From positions 124,001 through 188,000 of the forward strand of contig NZ_CAMTTE010000001.1 in the NCBI RefSeq assembly GCF_947077775.1: a DNA stretch of 64,000 nucleotides, read 5' to 3'. Positions 26,939 through 36,255 of the stretch are shown in pieces; the stretch's first letter is position 1, and each line of letters starts with the position of its first letter. Made by a program: the position numbers and the translations under genes. The DNA is from Salinibacter pepae. GTDB lineage: Bacteria; Bacteroidota; Rhodothermia; Rhodothermales; Salinibacteraceae. A model generated the notes under the pieces. The model saw only the letters and a program-made list of their open reading frames with translations. It had not been told where the DNA came from and did no database searches.

Positions 26939-28879
26939 CTATCCCGTCATGGCTCCGTCTCCCGCCACCTCTGAACTTCCCGGCCCACCCGGGCTCTGGG
27001 CCGAGCGGCCGTTGGTCCGGTCGGAATCCGGGGCCCCCTCCCCCGCGGCGGAGGCCGTCTCGGCCGCTGCGGGGCGGGTCCGATCCAGGGCAAACTGACG
27101 GACCCGGGCTTCCAGGTTCTCGGTGACGCGGTCCAGGGTCGTCGCGATGTCGGACACCTCCGTCACGCCCGCCGCCGACTCCTGGGCGGCCGTCGAGATC
27201 GACTGCACGCTCCGGGCGATCTCTTGGCTGGTGGTGGACTGCTCCTCGGAGGCGGCCGCAATCTCGTCGGCCTTCGCCTCCACCTCCTCGATCGAGGCGA
27301 CGATCTGGCGGAGCGCCTCGCTCGCCTTCTCCGACAGCTCGATGCCCTCCTCGGCGTTGCGACTGCTCTGCTGGGCCGCCTCCACGGCCTGGTCGATCTC
27401 CAACTGCACCTCACCGATGATGTCGGCGATCTCGGAGGTGGCCTGGTCGGTCTCGTCCGCAAGCTCCCGCACCTCCTCGGCCACCACGGCGAACCCTTGG
27501 CCCGTCTCGGACCCGGTGCCGTCCCCGCCGGCTCGGGCCGCCTCAATCGCCGCGTTCAGCGCCAACAGGTTGGTCTGATTCGCGATCTCGTCGATGGTCT
27601 CGACGACCTGGCTGATTTCCTCACTGGAGGCCTGAAGGCGGTCAATGGTGTCGGCGGTGCCCTGCACTTCCCGGGCGATGTCCTTCATCTTGCCGGTCGC
27701 CTCCGAGACCACCGCCTGCCCCTCGCGCGCCTCCCGGCCCCCGTCCTGGGCGGACTGGGCCACGGACTGGACGCTGCGCGCATTTTCGTTGATCGTTGTG
27801 TTGAGCTCCTCCACCGCCGCGGCCACCTCCTCGGCCTGCGCGGACTGCTCCTCGGCACTGGCGGCCATCTGGTCGGACGACGTGCTAATTTCGTCGGCGG
27901 ACCTGTTGGCCCTGCTCGTCGCGCTCATCACCTCCTGCAGGGTCGACCGGATCGACGCGACCGCGCCCTCCAGTTTCGTGCGGAGTTGGCCGGTCATTTC
28001 GGCGGCCTGCTCCGTGTTCTCGTTCGGGGTCGTCGGGGCCTCGCCGGCGAACGACACAGTCAGGTCGCCGTCTTCGAGCCGTTCGAGGCGGCCGTCCAGG
28101 TCCTCAATCTCCAGGCGAAGGAAGCTGTTCACCTCCTCGGCGGTCTCTGCCAAGCGAGACGCTTCCTCCCGTTTCTCCTCGGCCTCCTCCTGCGCCGCCT
28201 CAAGATCAGCGAGGAGCGTCTCGAGCTCCTCATTCTGCGCCTCGTTTTCGAGCTCGGTCCGGGCCCGGTTGCGCTGGGCCCGAATGGCCTGCAGGCACCC
28301 GAGCGTTAGGAAGCCGACCTCGAAAATCACCCAGGCGCTGTGCTCCGCCGCCATCCAGGGCGCCGAATGGGTCACCCCAAACATCGACATCGGCCAGAAA
28401 ATCCCGCGGGCAAAGTGGTCGATGGCCGTCACGGCCGCCGCGGACACCAGCACGCCCCAGTCGTAGTACAGCGCCAGAAAGGCCAGGGACACGAAGATGT
28501 GGAAGTGCATCGAGATGCGTCCCGCCACGAGGTAGATCAGCAGGCCCGACATCAGGAGCTGTGCGGCCCCCACGCCGTGACGGGTGAGCGTCGCCTCCGG
28601 CTTAAAGTAGGCCGCGGCCGCCGCCGGAATGGAAATGAGCCCCCCCACGAGGGCGGCGGTGAGCACGTACCCGCCAACCGCACTCTCCGCCCCGGCCCAC
28701 GCTCCGGCGGAGGCGACACGGGCCAGAACGATTGCCAGGATCCACTGGACTGCCAAAAGCCCGGCAAATTTCCGGCTGGTGGCCCGCCATCCTGCGCGGA
28801 GGTACTTCAACGTTCGCTCCTGGAGGGCCTGATCGGCGATGGTCGGGCCCGTTTCCTTCTGTGCGGCTCGGTGTTGCAT
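26939..28879 (-). CDS. Methyl-accepting chemotaxis protein with multi-helix membrane sensor
   Basis: The 646-residue receptor signals to CheA/CheW. Residues 35-200 contain about six membrane helices instead of a periplasmic loop, with a His-bearing stretch (HFHIFVSL, then AIDHFARG) near 125-160. A coiled coil of about 205-260 leads to the methylated signalling domain (300-600). The hairpin tip keeps [18 protein letters not shown] but inserts about six residues (GDGTGSET replacing the usual EQ) before [14 protein letters not shown]. It faces glpD tail to tail. A ligand is unknown; glycerol taxis is only a thought from position. Confidence 0.88.
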   Translation of the reverse strand: MQHRAAQKETGPTIADQALQERTLKYLRAGWRATSRKFAGLLAVQWILAIVLARVASAGAWAGAESAVGGYVLTAALVGGLISIPAAAAAYFKPEATLTRHGVGAAQLLMSGLLIYLVAGRISMHFHIFVSLAFLALYYDWGVLVSAAAVTAIDHFARGIFWPMSMFGVTHSAPWMAAEHSAWVIFEVGFLTLGCLQAIRAQRNRARTELENEAQNEELETLLADLEAAQEEAEEKREEASRLAETAEEVNSFLRLEIEDLDGRLERLEDGDLTVSFAGEAPTTPNENTEQAAEMTGQLRTKLEGAVASIRSTLQEVMSATSRANRSADEISTSSDQMAASAEEQSAQAEEVAAAVEELNTTINENARSVQSVAQSAQDGGREAREGQAVVSEATGKMKDIAREVQGTADTIDRLQASSEEISQVVETIDEIANQTNLLALNAAIEAARAGGDGTGSETGQGFAVVAEEVRELADETDQATSEIADIIGEVQLEIDQAVEAAQQSSRNAEEGIELSEKASEALRQIVASIEEVEAKADEIAAASEEQSTTSQEIARSVQSISTAAQESAAGVTEVSDIATTLDRVTENLEARVRQFALDRTRPAAAETASAAGEGAPDSDRTNGRSAQSPGGPGSSEVAGDGAMTG

Positions 28880-29331
28880 AATGGTTGGGACGCCCGCATC
28901 GGGGACGGTCCGTCGACCCCCCTATAGCCTCAGAGACTCGGCGGGACAATCCGGGGCGTCGTTGTTTGGCGGGGAGTGCGTGCGACAGAGTGGTTTTGAT
29001 GCTTTCAGCATTTGTTATCGGCCGTTCACTTCGTATTTATTGCGGCAAGGCCACGCGTTACAAGAGTGTCACTTTCACGAGCGCGCGCGTCTTCGGCCGC
29101 ACTGGTGCACGGGAGCCCATCTACAGACGGCCCGGAGAGGCAGCGCCGGATCCCGTCGTTAGCCGCCATGAATGCACCTCAGGTTCTCTCTCGCCTCCGC
29201 CAAAAATAAAAAACGCCCGCTCCGGAGACGGGACGGGCGTTGAGCAGGTCCACGTCGGATGGTCGCGCGGTGTTAGCGGAGGGAGTGCCCTCCGGAGGCC
29301 CCTCCCTCCCTTCGGTGAAGCCTTGCCCCCG
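28880..29331. other. Intergenic region between the chemotaxis receptor and rlmB
   Basis: These 452 bases lie upstream of the receptor gene (minus) and downstream of rlmB (minus). Apart from the rlmB terminator at 29202-29241, I see no gene or RNA gene. A moderately AT-richer part around 28990-29050 with the small palindrome ATGCTTTCAGCAT could hold the receptor promoter. Confidence 0.4.
29202..29241 (-). terminator. Rho-independent terminator of rlmB
   Basis: On the minus strand AACGCCCG (29241-29234) pairs with CGGGCGTT (29219-29212), with further inner GC pairing, followed by a T-rich run (TTTTTTATTTTTG). It stands 90 bases after the rlmB stop. Confidence 0.85.
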
Positions 29332-30093
29332 CTACGTCCGCGACCGGGCGGCCTCGAAGACGAGCAGGCCCGTCGCCACGGAGACGTTGAGCGACTCCGC
29401 CGGGCCGCGCATGGGAATGGAAAGGAGCTCGTCGCACGCCTCCGCCACCTCGGGCGCCAGGCCCGTCCCTTCGCTCCCCAGGACCACCGCCACGGGCCGG
29501 TCCCAGTCGGCGTCCCAGAGCGGGGTCTCGGCGGTGCCCTCCGCGCCGTAGACGAAGTAGCCCCGCTCCTTGAGCTGGGTCAGCACGCGGGGCAGGTCGT
29601 CGGTCCGCGCGATCGGAATCCGGGGCGCCGTGCCGGCGCTCGCCTTTATCGCGGCGGCGTTCAACGGGGCCATCTCGCGGGACGGCACAATGACGCCGTC
29701 GGTCCCGGCCGCCACCGCACTCCGCAGCATCGCGCCGAAGTTACGAGGGTCCGTCACCCGGTCGACGACGAGGAGCGTCGGCTGGGCGGCCTGCACCGCG
29801 TCCCAGGTGGGCGCGATGTCGGAGAGCATTGCGTCCACCTCCCGGTACCGGATGGGGGCCGTAATGGCCACGACGCCCTGATGCGTGGCCCCGTCGGACT
29901 CGTGCCGCAGCCGGGCCTCGGGGACGTACTGGACCGGGGTCCCGCGGTCGTCGGCGATCGACCGAATGGCCCCGATCTGGGCGCCGCTCACGTCCTGCTT
30001 CAGCATCACCTTTTCGATGCCGAGGTCGTCCCGCTTCAGGGCCTCCAGAACGGGACCGCGGCCGATGAGGGTAGAGGTGTCTGACGGGCTCAT
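29332..30093 (-). CDS. rlmB: 23S rRNA 2'-O-ribose methyltransferase, SpoU/TrmH family (RlmB type)
   Basis: This SPOUT methyltransferase methylates a guanosine ribose in 23S rRNA. The 253-residue protein has the N-terminal substrate-binding domain (LIGRGPVLEALK near 9) and the knotted SPOUT domain with motif 1 LLVVDRVTDPRNFGAMLRSA near 105, motif 2 VLGSEGTGLAPEV near 200 and motif 3 IPMRGPAESLNVSVATGLL near 222. ATG at 30091-30093 matches family length; the upstream frame is unrelated sequence. It is divergent from fadI. The exact RNA target is inferred from family membership. Confidence 0.88.
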   Translation of the reverse strand: MSPSDTSTLIGRGPVLEALKRDDLGIEKVMLKQDVSGAQIGAIRSIADDRGTPVQYVPEARLRHESDGATHQGVVAITAPIRYREVDAMLSDIAPTWDAVQAAQPTLLVVDRVTDPRNFGAMLRSAVAAGTDGVIVPSREMAPLNAAAIKASAGTAPRIPIARTDDLPRVLTQLKERGYFVYGAEGTAETPLWDADWDRPVAVVLGSEGTGLAPEVAEACDELLSIPMRGPAESLNVSVATGLLVFEAARSRT

Positions 30094-30276
30094 GTTCGGG
30101 TCGGGAACGGGTGGTGCGGGAAGACAGGTGAAACGAGACGAGCCCCCCGCCAGGCTCCACTCCCCGACACGCAACAGCGGCCACAGAACGTAGTTCGGGC
30201 TCTGCTCGACTCTTCGGTGTGTTTTCGCGTCGGGCCGAACGGGGCTCCCGGCTGCTCGTATGGCTATCCCCTCGTC

Positions 30277-30311
30277 TCCCAACACCTCAGCTCTTCCCAA
30301 CACCTCAGCTC
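30277..30311 (+). repeat. Two-copy 18-bp tandem repeat directly before fadI
   Basis: TCCCAACACCTCAGCTC occurs at 30277-30293 and 30295-30311, the second copy ending one base before the fadI ATG. Like the glpK array it occupies the leader next to the start codon. Confidence 0.85.
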
Positions 30312-30312
30312 A

Positions 30313-31614
30313 ATGCCTGTCTCCTCCCCCGGCCGCACCGCGGTCTTCGTCGACGGCTGTCGGCTTCCGTTCCAGCGGGCCGGCACCGGGTACGCCGACC
30401 TGATGGCCTACGACATGGGCCGCATGGTCCTGCGGCACCTCCTCACCCGGACCGGCCTGCCCCCCGACCGGGTGGAGCGGGTCGTGATGGGCACGGTGGT
30501 GCAGGACGTCAACACGAGCAACGTGGCCCGGGAGTCGGCCCTCGCCGCCGGCATTCCGAACCACGTGCCCGCCTTCACGGTGACGATGGCCTGCATCTCC
30601 AGCAACCAGGCCGTCACCAGTGGCGTCGACCTCCTGCGCACCGGACAGGCGGACGTTATGATCGCGGGCGGCACCGAAACCCTGAGCGACCCGCCCGTCC
30701 GGCTGAAGCGCCCCGTCCGGAAGCGGCTCTTTCAGGCCCGCAAGGCCAAGAGCACGGGCGACTACCTGGACCTGCTGGACGGCCTCAGCCCCGGCGACCT
30801 CCTGCCCGAAACGCCGGCCATCGCCGAGTTCTCGACCGGCGAGGTGATGGGCGAGAGCGCCGACCGGCTCGCCGCGATGTTCGGCATCTCGCGCGAGGAC
30901 CAGGACCGGTTCGCCCTCCGCTCGCACAAGCGGGCCGCCGCCGCCCGGGACGACGGGCGCCTCGACGAGGAACTCGTTCCCGCTACCGTTCCCCCCGACT
31001 TCGACCCAATCACGACCGACAACGTGATCCGGGACGACACGTCATTGGAGCAGCTCCATGACCTGCCGCCCGCATTCGTCGAGCCCTTCGGGACCATCAC
31101 CGCCGGCAGCTCGTCGGCCCTCACCGACGGCGCTTCGGCGACGCTGCTGATGGCGGAGGAGGTGGCCGAAGCCGAGGGCGTTGCGCCGCGCGCCGCCCTC
31201 CACACCTACACCTACGTCGCGCAGGACCCCGAGACCGAATTGCTCCTGGGCCCCGCGTACGCCATCCCCGAGGTGCTCGACGAGGCCGGCCTCACGCTCG
31301 ACGACATCGACGTGATCGAGCTCCACGAGGCCTTTGCCGGCCAGGTGCTGGCGGTCCTCGAAGCGCTCCGCTCCGACACGTTCGCCGCGGAGCACCTGAA
31401 CCGAACCGAGGCGGTCGGCGCGGTCGAGATGGATCGCCTCAACACGCGGGGCGGCTCCCTGTCGCTGGGGCACCCGTTTGGGGCGACCGGGGCGCGCCTC
31501 GTGATGAGCGCGGTGAACCGGCTTCACGACGAGGACGGCCGCTGGGCCCTCGTCTCGGCCTGCGCCGCCGGCGGCCAGGGCCACGCCCTCCTCCTTGAGC
31601 GGCGGCCCTCGTAG
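30313..31614 (+). CDS. fadI: Acetyl-CoA acyltransferase (3-ketoacyl-CoA thiolase), FadI type
   Basis: The thiolase subunit cleaves 3-ketoacyl-CoA in fatty acid beta-oxidation. The 433-residue protein has the acylation cysteine in MACISSNQA near 98, EYSTG-like EFSTGEVMGESADRLA near 178, the HEAFAGQVLA motif near 338, GGSLSLGHPFGATGARL near 382 and the second active cysteine in VSACAAGGQGHA near 418. Length and features fit FadI, the partner of FadJ, rather than biosynthetic thiolase. ATG at 30313 starts MPVSSPGRTA; an in-frame upstream stretch through the tandem repeats was rejected. fadJ follows after 47 bases. Confidence 0.92.
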   Translation: MPVSSPGRTAVFVDGCRLPFQRAGTGYADLMAYDMGRMVLRHLLTRTGLPPDRVERVVMGTVVQDVNTSNVARESALAAGIPNHVPAFTVTMACISSNQAVTSGVDLLRTGQADVMIAGGTETLSDPPVRLKRPVRKRLFQARKAKSTGDYLDLLDGLSPGDLLPETPAIAEFSTGEVMGESADRLAAMFGISREDQDRFALRSHKRAAAARDDGRLDEELVPATVPPDFDPITTDNVIRDDTSLEQLHDLPPAFVEPFGTITAGSSSALTDGASATLLMAEEVAEAEGVAPRAALHTYTYVAQDPETELLLGPAYAIPEVLDEAGLTLDDIDVIELHEAFAGQVLAVLEALRSDTFAAEHLNRTEAVGAVEMDRLNTRGGSLSLGHPFGATGARLVMSAVNRLHDEDGRWALVSACAAGGQGHALLLERRPS

Positions 31615-31661
31615 TCCGTCCCCAGCGCCCCCCTCCTTCTGTCTTCAACGCCCCCCAACCC

Positions 31662-33821
31662 ATGCCGAACGCCCTCTCTGTGCCCACGGACCTCCTGACC
31701 CTGACGGTGGACGAGACCGGAGTGGCCACGCTCGAGCTCGATGCCCCCGACGCGTCGGTCAACAAGATCTCTTGGGACACCCTGAACGCCTTTTCCGACG
31801 CCCTGGACGTGGTTGAGACCCACGCCGACCTGTCCGGGCTGGTGATCGCCAGTGGCAAGCCGGACTCGTTCATCGTCGGGGCCGACCTGGCGATGCTGCA
31901 AACGTTCGAGATCCCGGCGGAGGCGCGGCGCCTGAGCCGCGAGGCCCACGCCCTCGGGGAACGGGTCCGAAGCCTCCCGGTCCCGACCGTGGCCGCCCTC
32001 CACGGCCCCGTGATGGGGGGCGGCCTGGAGCTGGCGCTCAACTGCGACTACCGCGTCGCCTCCACCGCCGACGCGACCAAGATGGCCCTGCCCGAGGTGC
32101 AGCTCGGCCTGCTGCCCGGCGGGGGCGGCACCCAGCTGCTGCCGCGCCTCGTGGGCGTGCAGCAGGCCCTCGGGCTCATGCTGACCGGCAAAAACACGTA
32201 CCCGGACAAGGCGCGGCGCATCGGCCTGGTCGACGCCCTCATTCACCCGCCCGGCCTCCGCGATGCGGCGCGGCGGGCGGCCCGTGAACTGGCGGCGGGC
32301 ACCCGCCCCGTCGAGCGTGCCGAGCAGTCCCTCGGGGACCGCCTGCTGGAGGGCAACCCCGTCAGCCGGCGCGTCATCTACCGGCAGGCCCGCACACGGA
32401 CCGAACGCCGCACCCGGGGCAACTACCCCGCGCCGCCCCGCATCATCGACGCGGTGCGCACGGGGATGGAAGAGGGCCTCGGGCCCGGGCTCGACACGGA
32501 GCGGCAGCACTTCGGCGAGCTCGTGTTCACGCCCGAGTCGCAGGCCCTCGTGTCGATCTTCTTCGCCAAACGGGACGCGGAGACGAACCCGCAGCCCGAA
32601 CAGGCGCGCCCGGTCGATACCGTGGGCGTGCTCGGGGCGGGCCTCATGGGGAGTGGCATCGCGCAGGTGTCGGCCCAGAATGGGCTCGACGTCGTGCTTA
32701 CGGACCAGTCGCTGGCGCTCGCGGCCGAGGGGAAGAAGGCCATCTGGTCCGCGGTGGCCGAGCAGAAGGACAAGGGCATCATCAACACGTTCACGCGGGA
32801 CCAGATTGTAGAGCGGGTCGCCCCCACCGCCGACTACGCGCCGCTCCGGGCGGCCGACGTCGTGATTGAGGCCGTGCCGGAGGACCTCTCGATCAAGCAC
32901 GCGGTGCTGTCGGAGGTCGAGGCCGTAGTCGATCCGGATACGGTGTTGGCCTCCAACACGTCCGCCCTGCCCATCTCGACGATCGCCGAGGGCGTGGACG
33001 ACCCGTCCCGCGTGCTCGGGATGCACTACTTCTCCCCCGTGCCCGACATTCCGCTCCTGGAGATCATCGTCACCGAGGACACCTCCGAGGAGGCCCTCGC
33101 CACCGCCTACGCCGCGGGGCTCGCGCAGGACAAGACCGTCATCGTGGTGAACGACGGCCCGGGCTTCTACACCACCCGCATCCTCGCCCTCTACATGAAC
33201 GAGGCCCTGCTGCTCTTCGAGGCCGGGGCCGAGATCGAAGCGGTCGACGACGCGATGATGGACGCCGGGTTCCCGATGGGGCCGTTCGAGCTGTTCGACC
33301 TGGTGGGCCTGGACGTGGCGGCCAAGATTACGGACGTGATGGGCGAGGCCCTCTCCCCCGGCCGCGTCGACATCAGCGACCGGGCCGGCCGGCTCGCGGA
33401 GGCCGACCTGCTGGGTCAAAAGACCAATCTCGGCTTCTACGAGTACGACGCGGACGACGCCGCCGACGACAAGGACCCGCAGGGGGTCAACGACGCGGTG
33501 TACCGCCACAGCGAGGCTTCGACTCGGTCCACGCCCCCCGCCGGCGCGGTCCAGGACCGCCTGCTTCTCATGATGGTCAACGAGGCCGTCCGGTGCCTCG
33601 AAGACGGGGTGCTCCGCGCCCCCATCGACGGCGACCTCGGGGCCGTGTTCGGGCTCGGCTTTCCGCCGTTCCTCGGCGGGCCCTTCCGCCACGTCGACCG
33701 TGCAGGGGCCGCCTCCATCGTAGACACCCTCCAGCGCCTGGCCGACCGGCACGGCCCTCGCTTTGCCCCGGCCGACCGCCTCCAGACCCACGCCGCTCAG
33801 GACACCACCTTTCACCCGTAA
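31662..33821 (+). CDS. fadJ: Fatty acid oxidation complex alpha subunit, FadJ type
   Basis: This multifunctional enzyme (719 residues) hydrates enoyl-CoA and oxidises 3-hydroxyacyl-CoA. The N-terminal crotonase domain (1-190) keeps both glutamates, in [13 protein letters not shown] and [14 protein letters not shown]. The dehydrogenase domain starts with the NAD motif [17 protein letters not shown] near 325 and has the catalytic His in MHYFSPV near 450, followed by the C-terminal helical domain with [17 protein letters not shown]. It forms an operon with fadI upstream and the ATPase-like gene four bases downstream. Confidence 0.95.
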   Translation: MPNALSVPTDLLTLTVDETGVATLELDAPDASVNKISWDTLNAFSDALDVVETHADLSGLVIASGKPDSFIVGADLAMLQTFEIPAEARRLSREAHALGERVRSLPVPTVAALHGPVMGGGLELALNCDYRVASTADATKMALPEVQLGLLPGGGGTQLLPRLVGVQQALGLMLTGKNTYPDKARRIGLVDALIHPPGLRDAARRAARELAAGTRPVERAEQSLGDRLLEGNPVSRRVIYRQARTRTERRTRGNYPAPPRIIDAVRTGMEEGLGPGLDTERQHFGELVFTPESQALVSIFFAKRDAETNPQPEQARPVDTVGVLGAGLMGSGIAQVSAQNGLDVVLTDQSLALAAEGKKAIWSAVAEQKDKGIINTFTRDQIVERVAPTADYAPLRAADVVIEAVPEDLSIKHAVLSEVEAVVDPDTVLASNTSALPISTIAEGVDDPSRVLGMHYFSPVPDIPLLEIIVTEDTSEEALATAYAAGLAQDKTVIVVNDGPGFYTTRILALYMNEALLLFEAGAEIEAVDDAMMDAGFPMGPFELFDLVGLDVAAKITDVMGEALSPGRVDISDRAGRLAEADLLGQKTNLGFYEYDADDAADDKDPQGVNDAVYRHSEASTRSTPPAGAVQDRLLLMMVNEAVRCLEDGVLRAPIDGDLGAVFGLGFPPFLGGPFRHVDRAGAASIVDTLQRLADRHGPRFAPADRLQTHAAQDTTFHP

Positions 33822-33825
33822 GCGC

Positions 33826-35415
33826 ATGGCGCCTTCCATCTCCGCCCTCAAGGACGCCCTCTCTGCTCCCGCCGCCTACCCGCACGACCCGGATCGGATT
33901 GATTTCGAGCAGACCCACATCTCCCTGGTCGCCCTCGTCCCGCCCCGGGTGTACAAGATCAAAAAGCCGGTCTCGCTGAAGTACCTCGATTTTTCGACCC
34001 TGGAGCGGCGGCGGCACTTCTGCGAGCAGGAGGTCCGCCTGAACCGCCGCCTCGCCCCCGACACGTACGAGGGGGTGGTGCCCATCGTCGACACCGCCGA
34101 CGGCCTCCGCGTGGACGGCGATCCGAGCGCGGGGCCCGTCGTAGAGGTGGCCGTGGCGATGCGCTACCTGGACCCGGATCGGTTTCTCGAGGCACGATTG
34201 GCCCGCGGGGCGGCCTCGGCCGCCGACATCGACCGGGTGGTGCAGACGCTTTGCGCCTTCTACGCGTCACGCCCCTCGACGCCCGAGGTGGCCGAGGCGG
34301 GGCGGATCGACCGGCTGCGGGCGGTGACCGAGGGGAATTTCGCGGAGGCGGAGGGGCACGTCGGCCACCTGCTCTCGCGCCCAGCGCACGAGGCGCTCCG
34401 CTTCTACGCCGAGCGCTTCTACGACCAGCACGCCGCCCGCCTCCACCGACGCCGGGCCGGGGGATGCATCGTGGAGGGCCACGGCGACCTGCGGCTGGAG
34501 CACGTCCACCTCACCGACGACCGCGTCGTCATCTTCGACTGCGTGGAGTTCAACGACGAGTTTCGGCACCTCGACGTGGCGAACGACGTGGCCTTCCTGG
34601 CCATGGACCTCGACCGGAAGGGGCGTCCGGACCTGGCCCGCCGCTTCGTGGACCGGATGGCAGAGGGGTTGGACGATCCGGGCCTGCATGCGGTGATTCC
34701 CTTCTACAAGAGCCAGCGCGCTCAGGTGCGGGGGAAGGTGCACGGGCTGCGGGCCGCCGAGGAAGAGATCTCCGCCGCCGAGCAGGATCGCAGCCGCGCC
34801 CAGGCCCGCCACTACTACCAGTTGGCCCTCCGCTACGCCGTGGCGGGGGCCAGGCCGCTCGTGGTGGTGGTCATGGGCCGCCCCGGCACCGGCAAGAGCA
34901 CGCAGGCCGAGGCGGTGGCCCGCGCCCTCGGGTGGCCCCACCTCGCCTCCGACCGCATCCGCAAGACCCACGCGGGCGTCCCGCTCCACGAACGGCCCGA
35001 CGCCGCCACCCGCAAGCGCCTCTACGCCGACCGCACGACGGAGGCCACCTACGCCACGCTCCGCACCCGCGCCCTGGAGCGGGCCCGCCGCCACCAAAGC
35101 ACGGTGCTCGACGCCACGTTCAGCCGCCCCGCGCAGCGGACCCGCCTCCGTGCTGCCCTCCGCGCCGCGGACGTGCCGCATGTCTTCGTGGAGGTCACGG
35201 CGCCCGACGACGAACTCAAACGGCGCCTGCGCCGACGCTCCGCCGAGGACGCCACGGCTTCTGACGCCCGGGCCACTGACTTCGAGATGCTCACGGACCG
35301 CTACGAGGCGCCCGATGCCCTGGAGGACCCGCGCCACGTCCGGGTCGGGACCGAAGGCGCCCCCGAGCAGACCACGCTCGACATCTTGAAGACGCTAATT
35401 CGGCTGACGAACTGA
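33826..35415 (+). CDS. Fusion of aminoglycoside-phosphotransferase-like domain and P-loop kinase domain
   Basis: The 529-residue protein joins an APH/choline-kinase-like N-terminal half (about 1-330) to a P-loop kinase-like half. In the first, the Brenner-type motif reads VEGHGDLRLEHV near 222 and VIFDCVEFNDEFR near 243. The second half has Walker A MGRPGTGKSTQAE near 350 and a following ATATF-like VLDATFSRP near 427. This is the COG2187/COG0645 architecture, whose substrate is not established. ATG 33826 is four bases after the fadJ stop, so it is the third gene of the beta-oxidation operon. Drug resistance is not implied. Confidence 0.8.
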   Translation: MAPSISALKDALSAPAAYPHDPDRIDFEQTHISLVALVPPRVYKIKKPVSLKYLDFSTLERRRHFCEQEVRLNRRLAPDTYEGVVPIVDTADGLRVDGDPSAGPVVEVAVAMRYLDPDRFLEARLARGAASAADIDRVVQTLCAFYASRPSTPEVAEAGRIDRLRAVTEGNFAEAEGHVGHLLSRPAHEALRFYAERFYDQHAARLHRRRAGGCIVEGHGDLRLEHVHLTDDRVVIFDCVEFNDEFRHLDVANDVAFLAMDLDRKGRPDLARRFVDRMAEGLDDPGLHAVIPFYKSQRAQVRGKVHGLRAAEEEISAAEQDRSRAQARHYYQLALRYAVAGARPLVVVVMGRPGTGKSTQAEAVARALGWPHLASDRIRKTHAGVPLHERPDAATRKRLYADRTTEATYATLRTRALERARRHQSTVLDATFSRPAQRTRLRAALRAADVPHVFVEVTAPDDELKRRLRRRSAEDATASDARATDFEMLTDRYEAPDALEDPRHVRVGTEGAPEQTTLDILKTLIRLTN

Positions 35416-35450
35416 GGCAATCCGCAGCTGCTCAAAGGACTCGGCCGCAG

Positions 35451-36077
35451 TTACGCCGCGGCCAGGTCGAGCGCAGCTTCCGACGAGATGACCTGCACGC
35501 CCGCCTCGTTCATCTCGTCCCACGCCTGCGCCAGCGAGCCGTCCTGATCGATGCCACGGGTCGCGTCCTCGATCACGTACACGTCGAACCCCTCCTCGCG
35601 CCCGTCGACGGCCGACCACTTCACGCAGAAGTCCGTGGCCAGGCCGCACAGGTAGAGCGTGTCGATGCCCCGCCCGCGCAGGTAGCCCGTCAGGCCCGTC
35701 GGCGTTGTGCCGTCGTTTTCGTAGAAGGCCGAGTAGGAGTCGATCCCGGCCCGGAACCCCTTGCGGAGGATCAACTCCGACGGGGCGGTGTCGAGGTCCG
35801 GATGAAACGCGGCCCCCTCGGTGCCCTGCACGCAGTGGTCCGGCCACAGCACCTGCTCGCCGTAGTCCACCTCAATCACGTCCATCGGGGCGTGGTCCGG
35901 GTGCGACGAGGCGAACGACTGGTGCCCGGCCGGGTGCCAGTCCTGGGTCTGGATGACGTGGTCGAACCGGGCGGCCAGCGCATTCACGGTCGGGACGATC
36001 GTGTCCCCCTCCGGCACCGCCAGAGCGCCGCCGGGGCAAAAGTCGTTCTGAAGGTCGACGATGAGGAGTGCGTCCAT
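35451..36077 (-). CDS. pncA: Nicotinamidase (pyrazinamidase)
   Basis: This 208-residue isochorismatase-fold hydrolase converts nicotinamide to nicotinate in NAD salvage. The catalytic triad is visible as D8 in LIVDLQNDF, the lysine in LRKGF near 105 and the cysteine in GLATDFCVKWSA near 152. The metal-binding segment TQDWHPAGHQSFA lies near 44-56. It is convergent with the ATPase fusion gene (35 bases apart) and divergent from the aldehyde dehydrogenase. Confidence 0.93.
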   Translation of the reverse strand: MDALLIVDLQNDFCPGGALAVPEGDTIVPTVNALAARFDHVIQTQDWHPAGHQSFASSHPDHAPMDVIEVDYGEQVLWPDHCVQGTEGAAFHPDLDTAPSELILRKGFRAGIDSYSAFYENDGTTPTGLTGYLRGRGIDTLYLCGLATDFCVKWSAVDGREEGFDVYVIEDATRGIDQDGSLAQAWDEMNEAGVQVISSEAALDLAAA

Positions 36078-36255
36078 GGAGGATGGAGCCGTATCAATTC
36101 AAGAGTGTCCGCCTGGAGGTGGTGGGAGCGGTAGGTTCCTAGCGGGGCCCACTCAAATCCCAGCCGGCCCGCATTGTTGCCGGCCCGTCCGCGGATCATG
36201 GCCCTCGGGAGACAGGTTCGACTCTTCCTCCCCCGAACGACTCCCGGTTCCCACA

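Noticed and set aside
28940-29200. Possible tRNA or small RNA in the 452-base gap before rlmB
   Set aside because: No cloverleaf with a T-arm consensus could be drawn. Only the terminator of rlmB is convincing.
33826-35415. Aminoglycoside resistance gene
   Set aside because: The APH-like half is shared by many kinases, the gene is fused to a P-loop domain and it lies in a fatty acid operon. Nothing points to drug modification.
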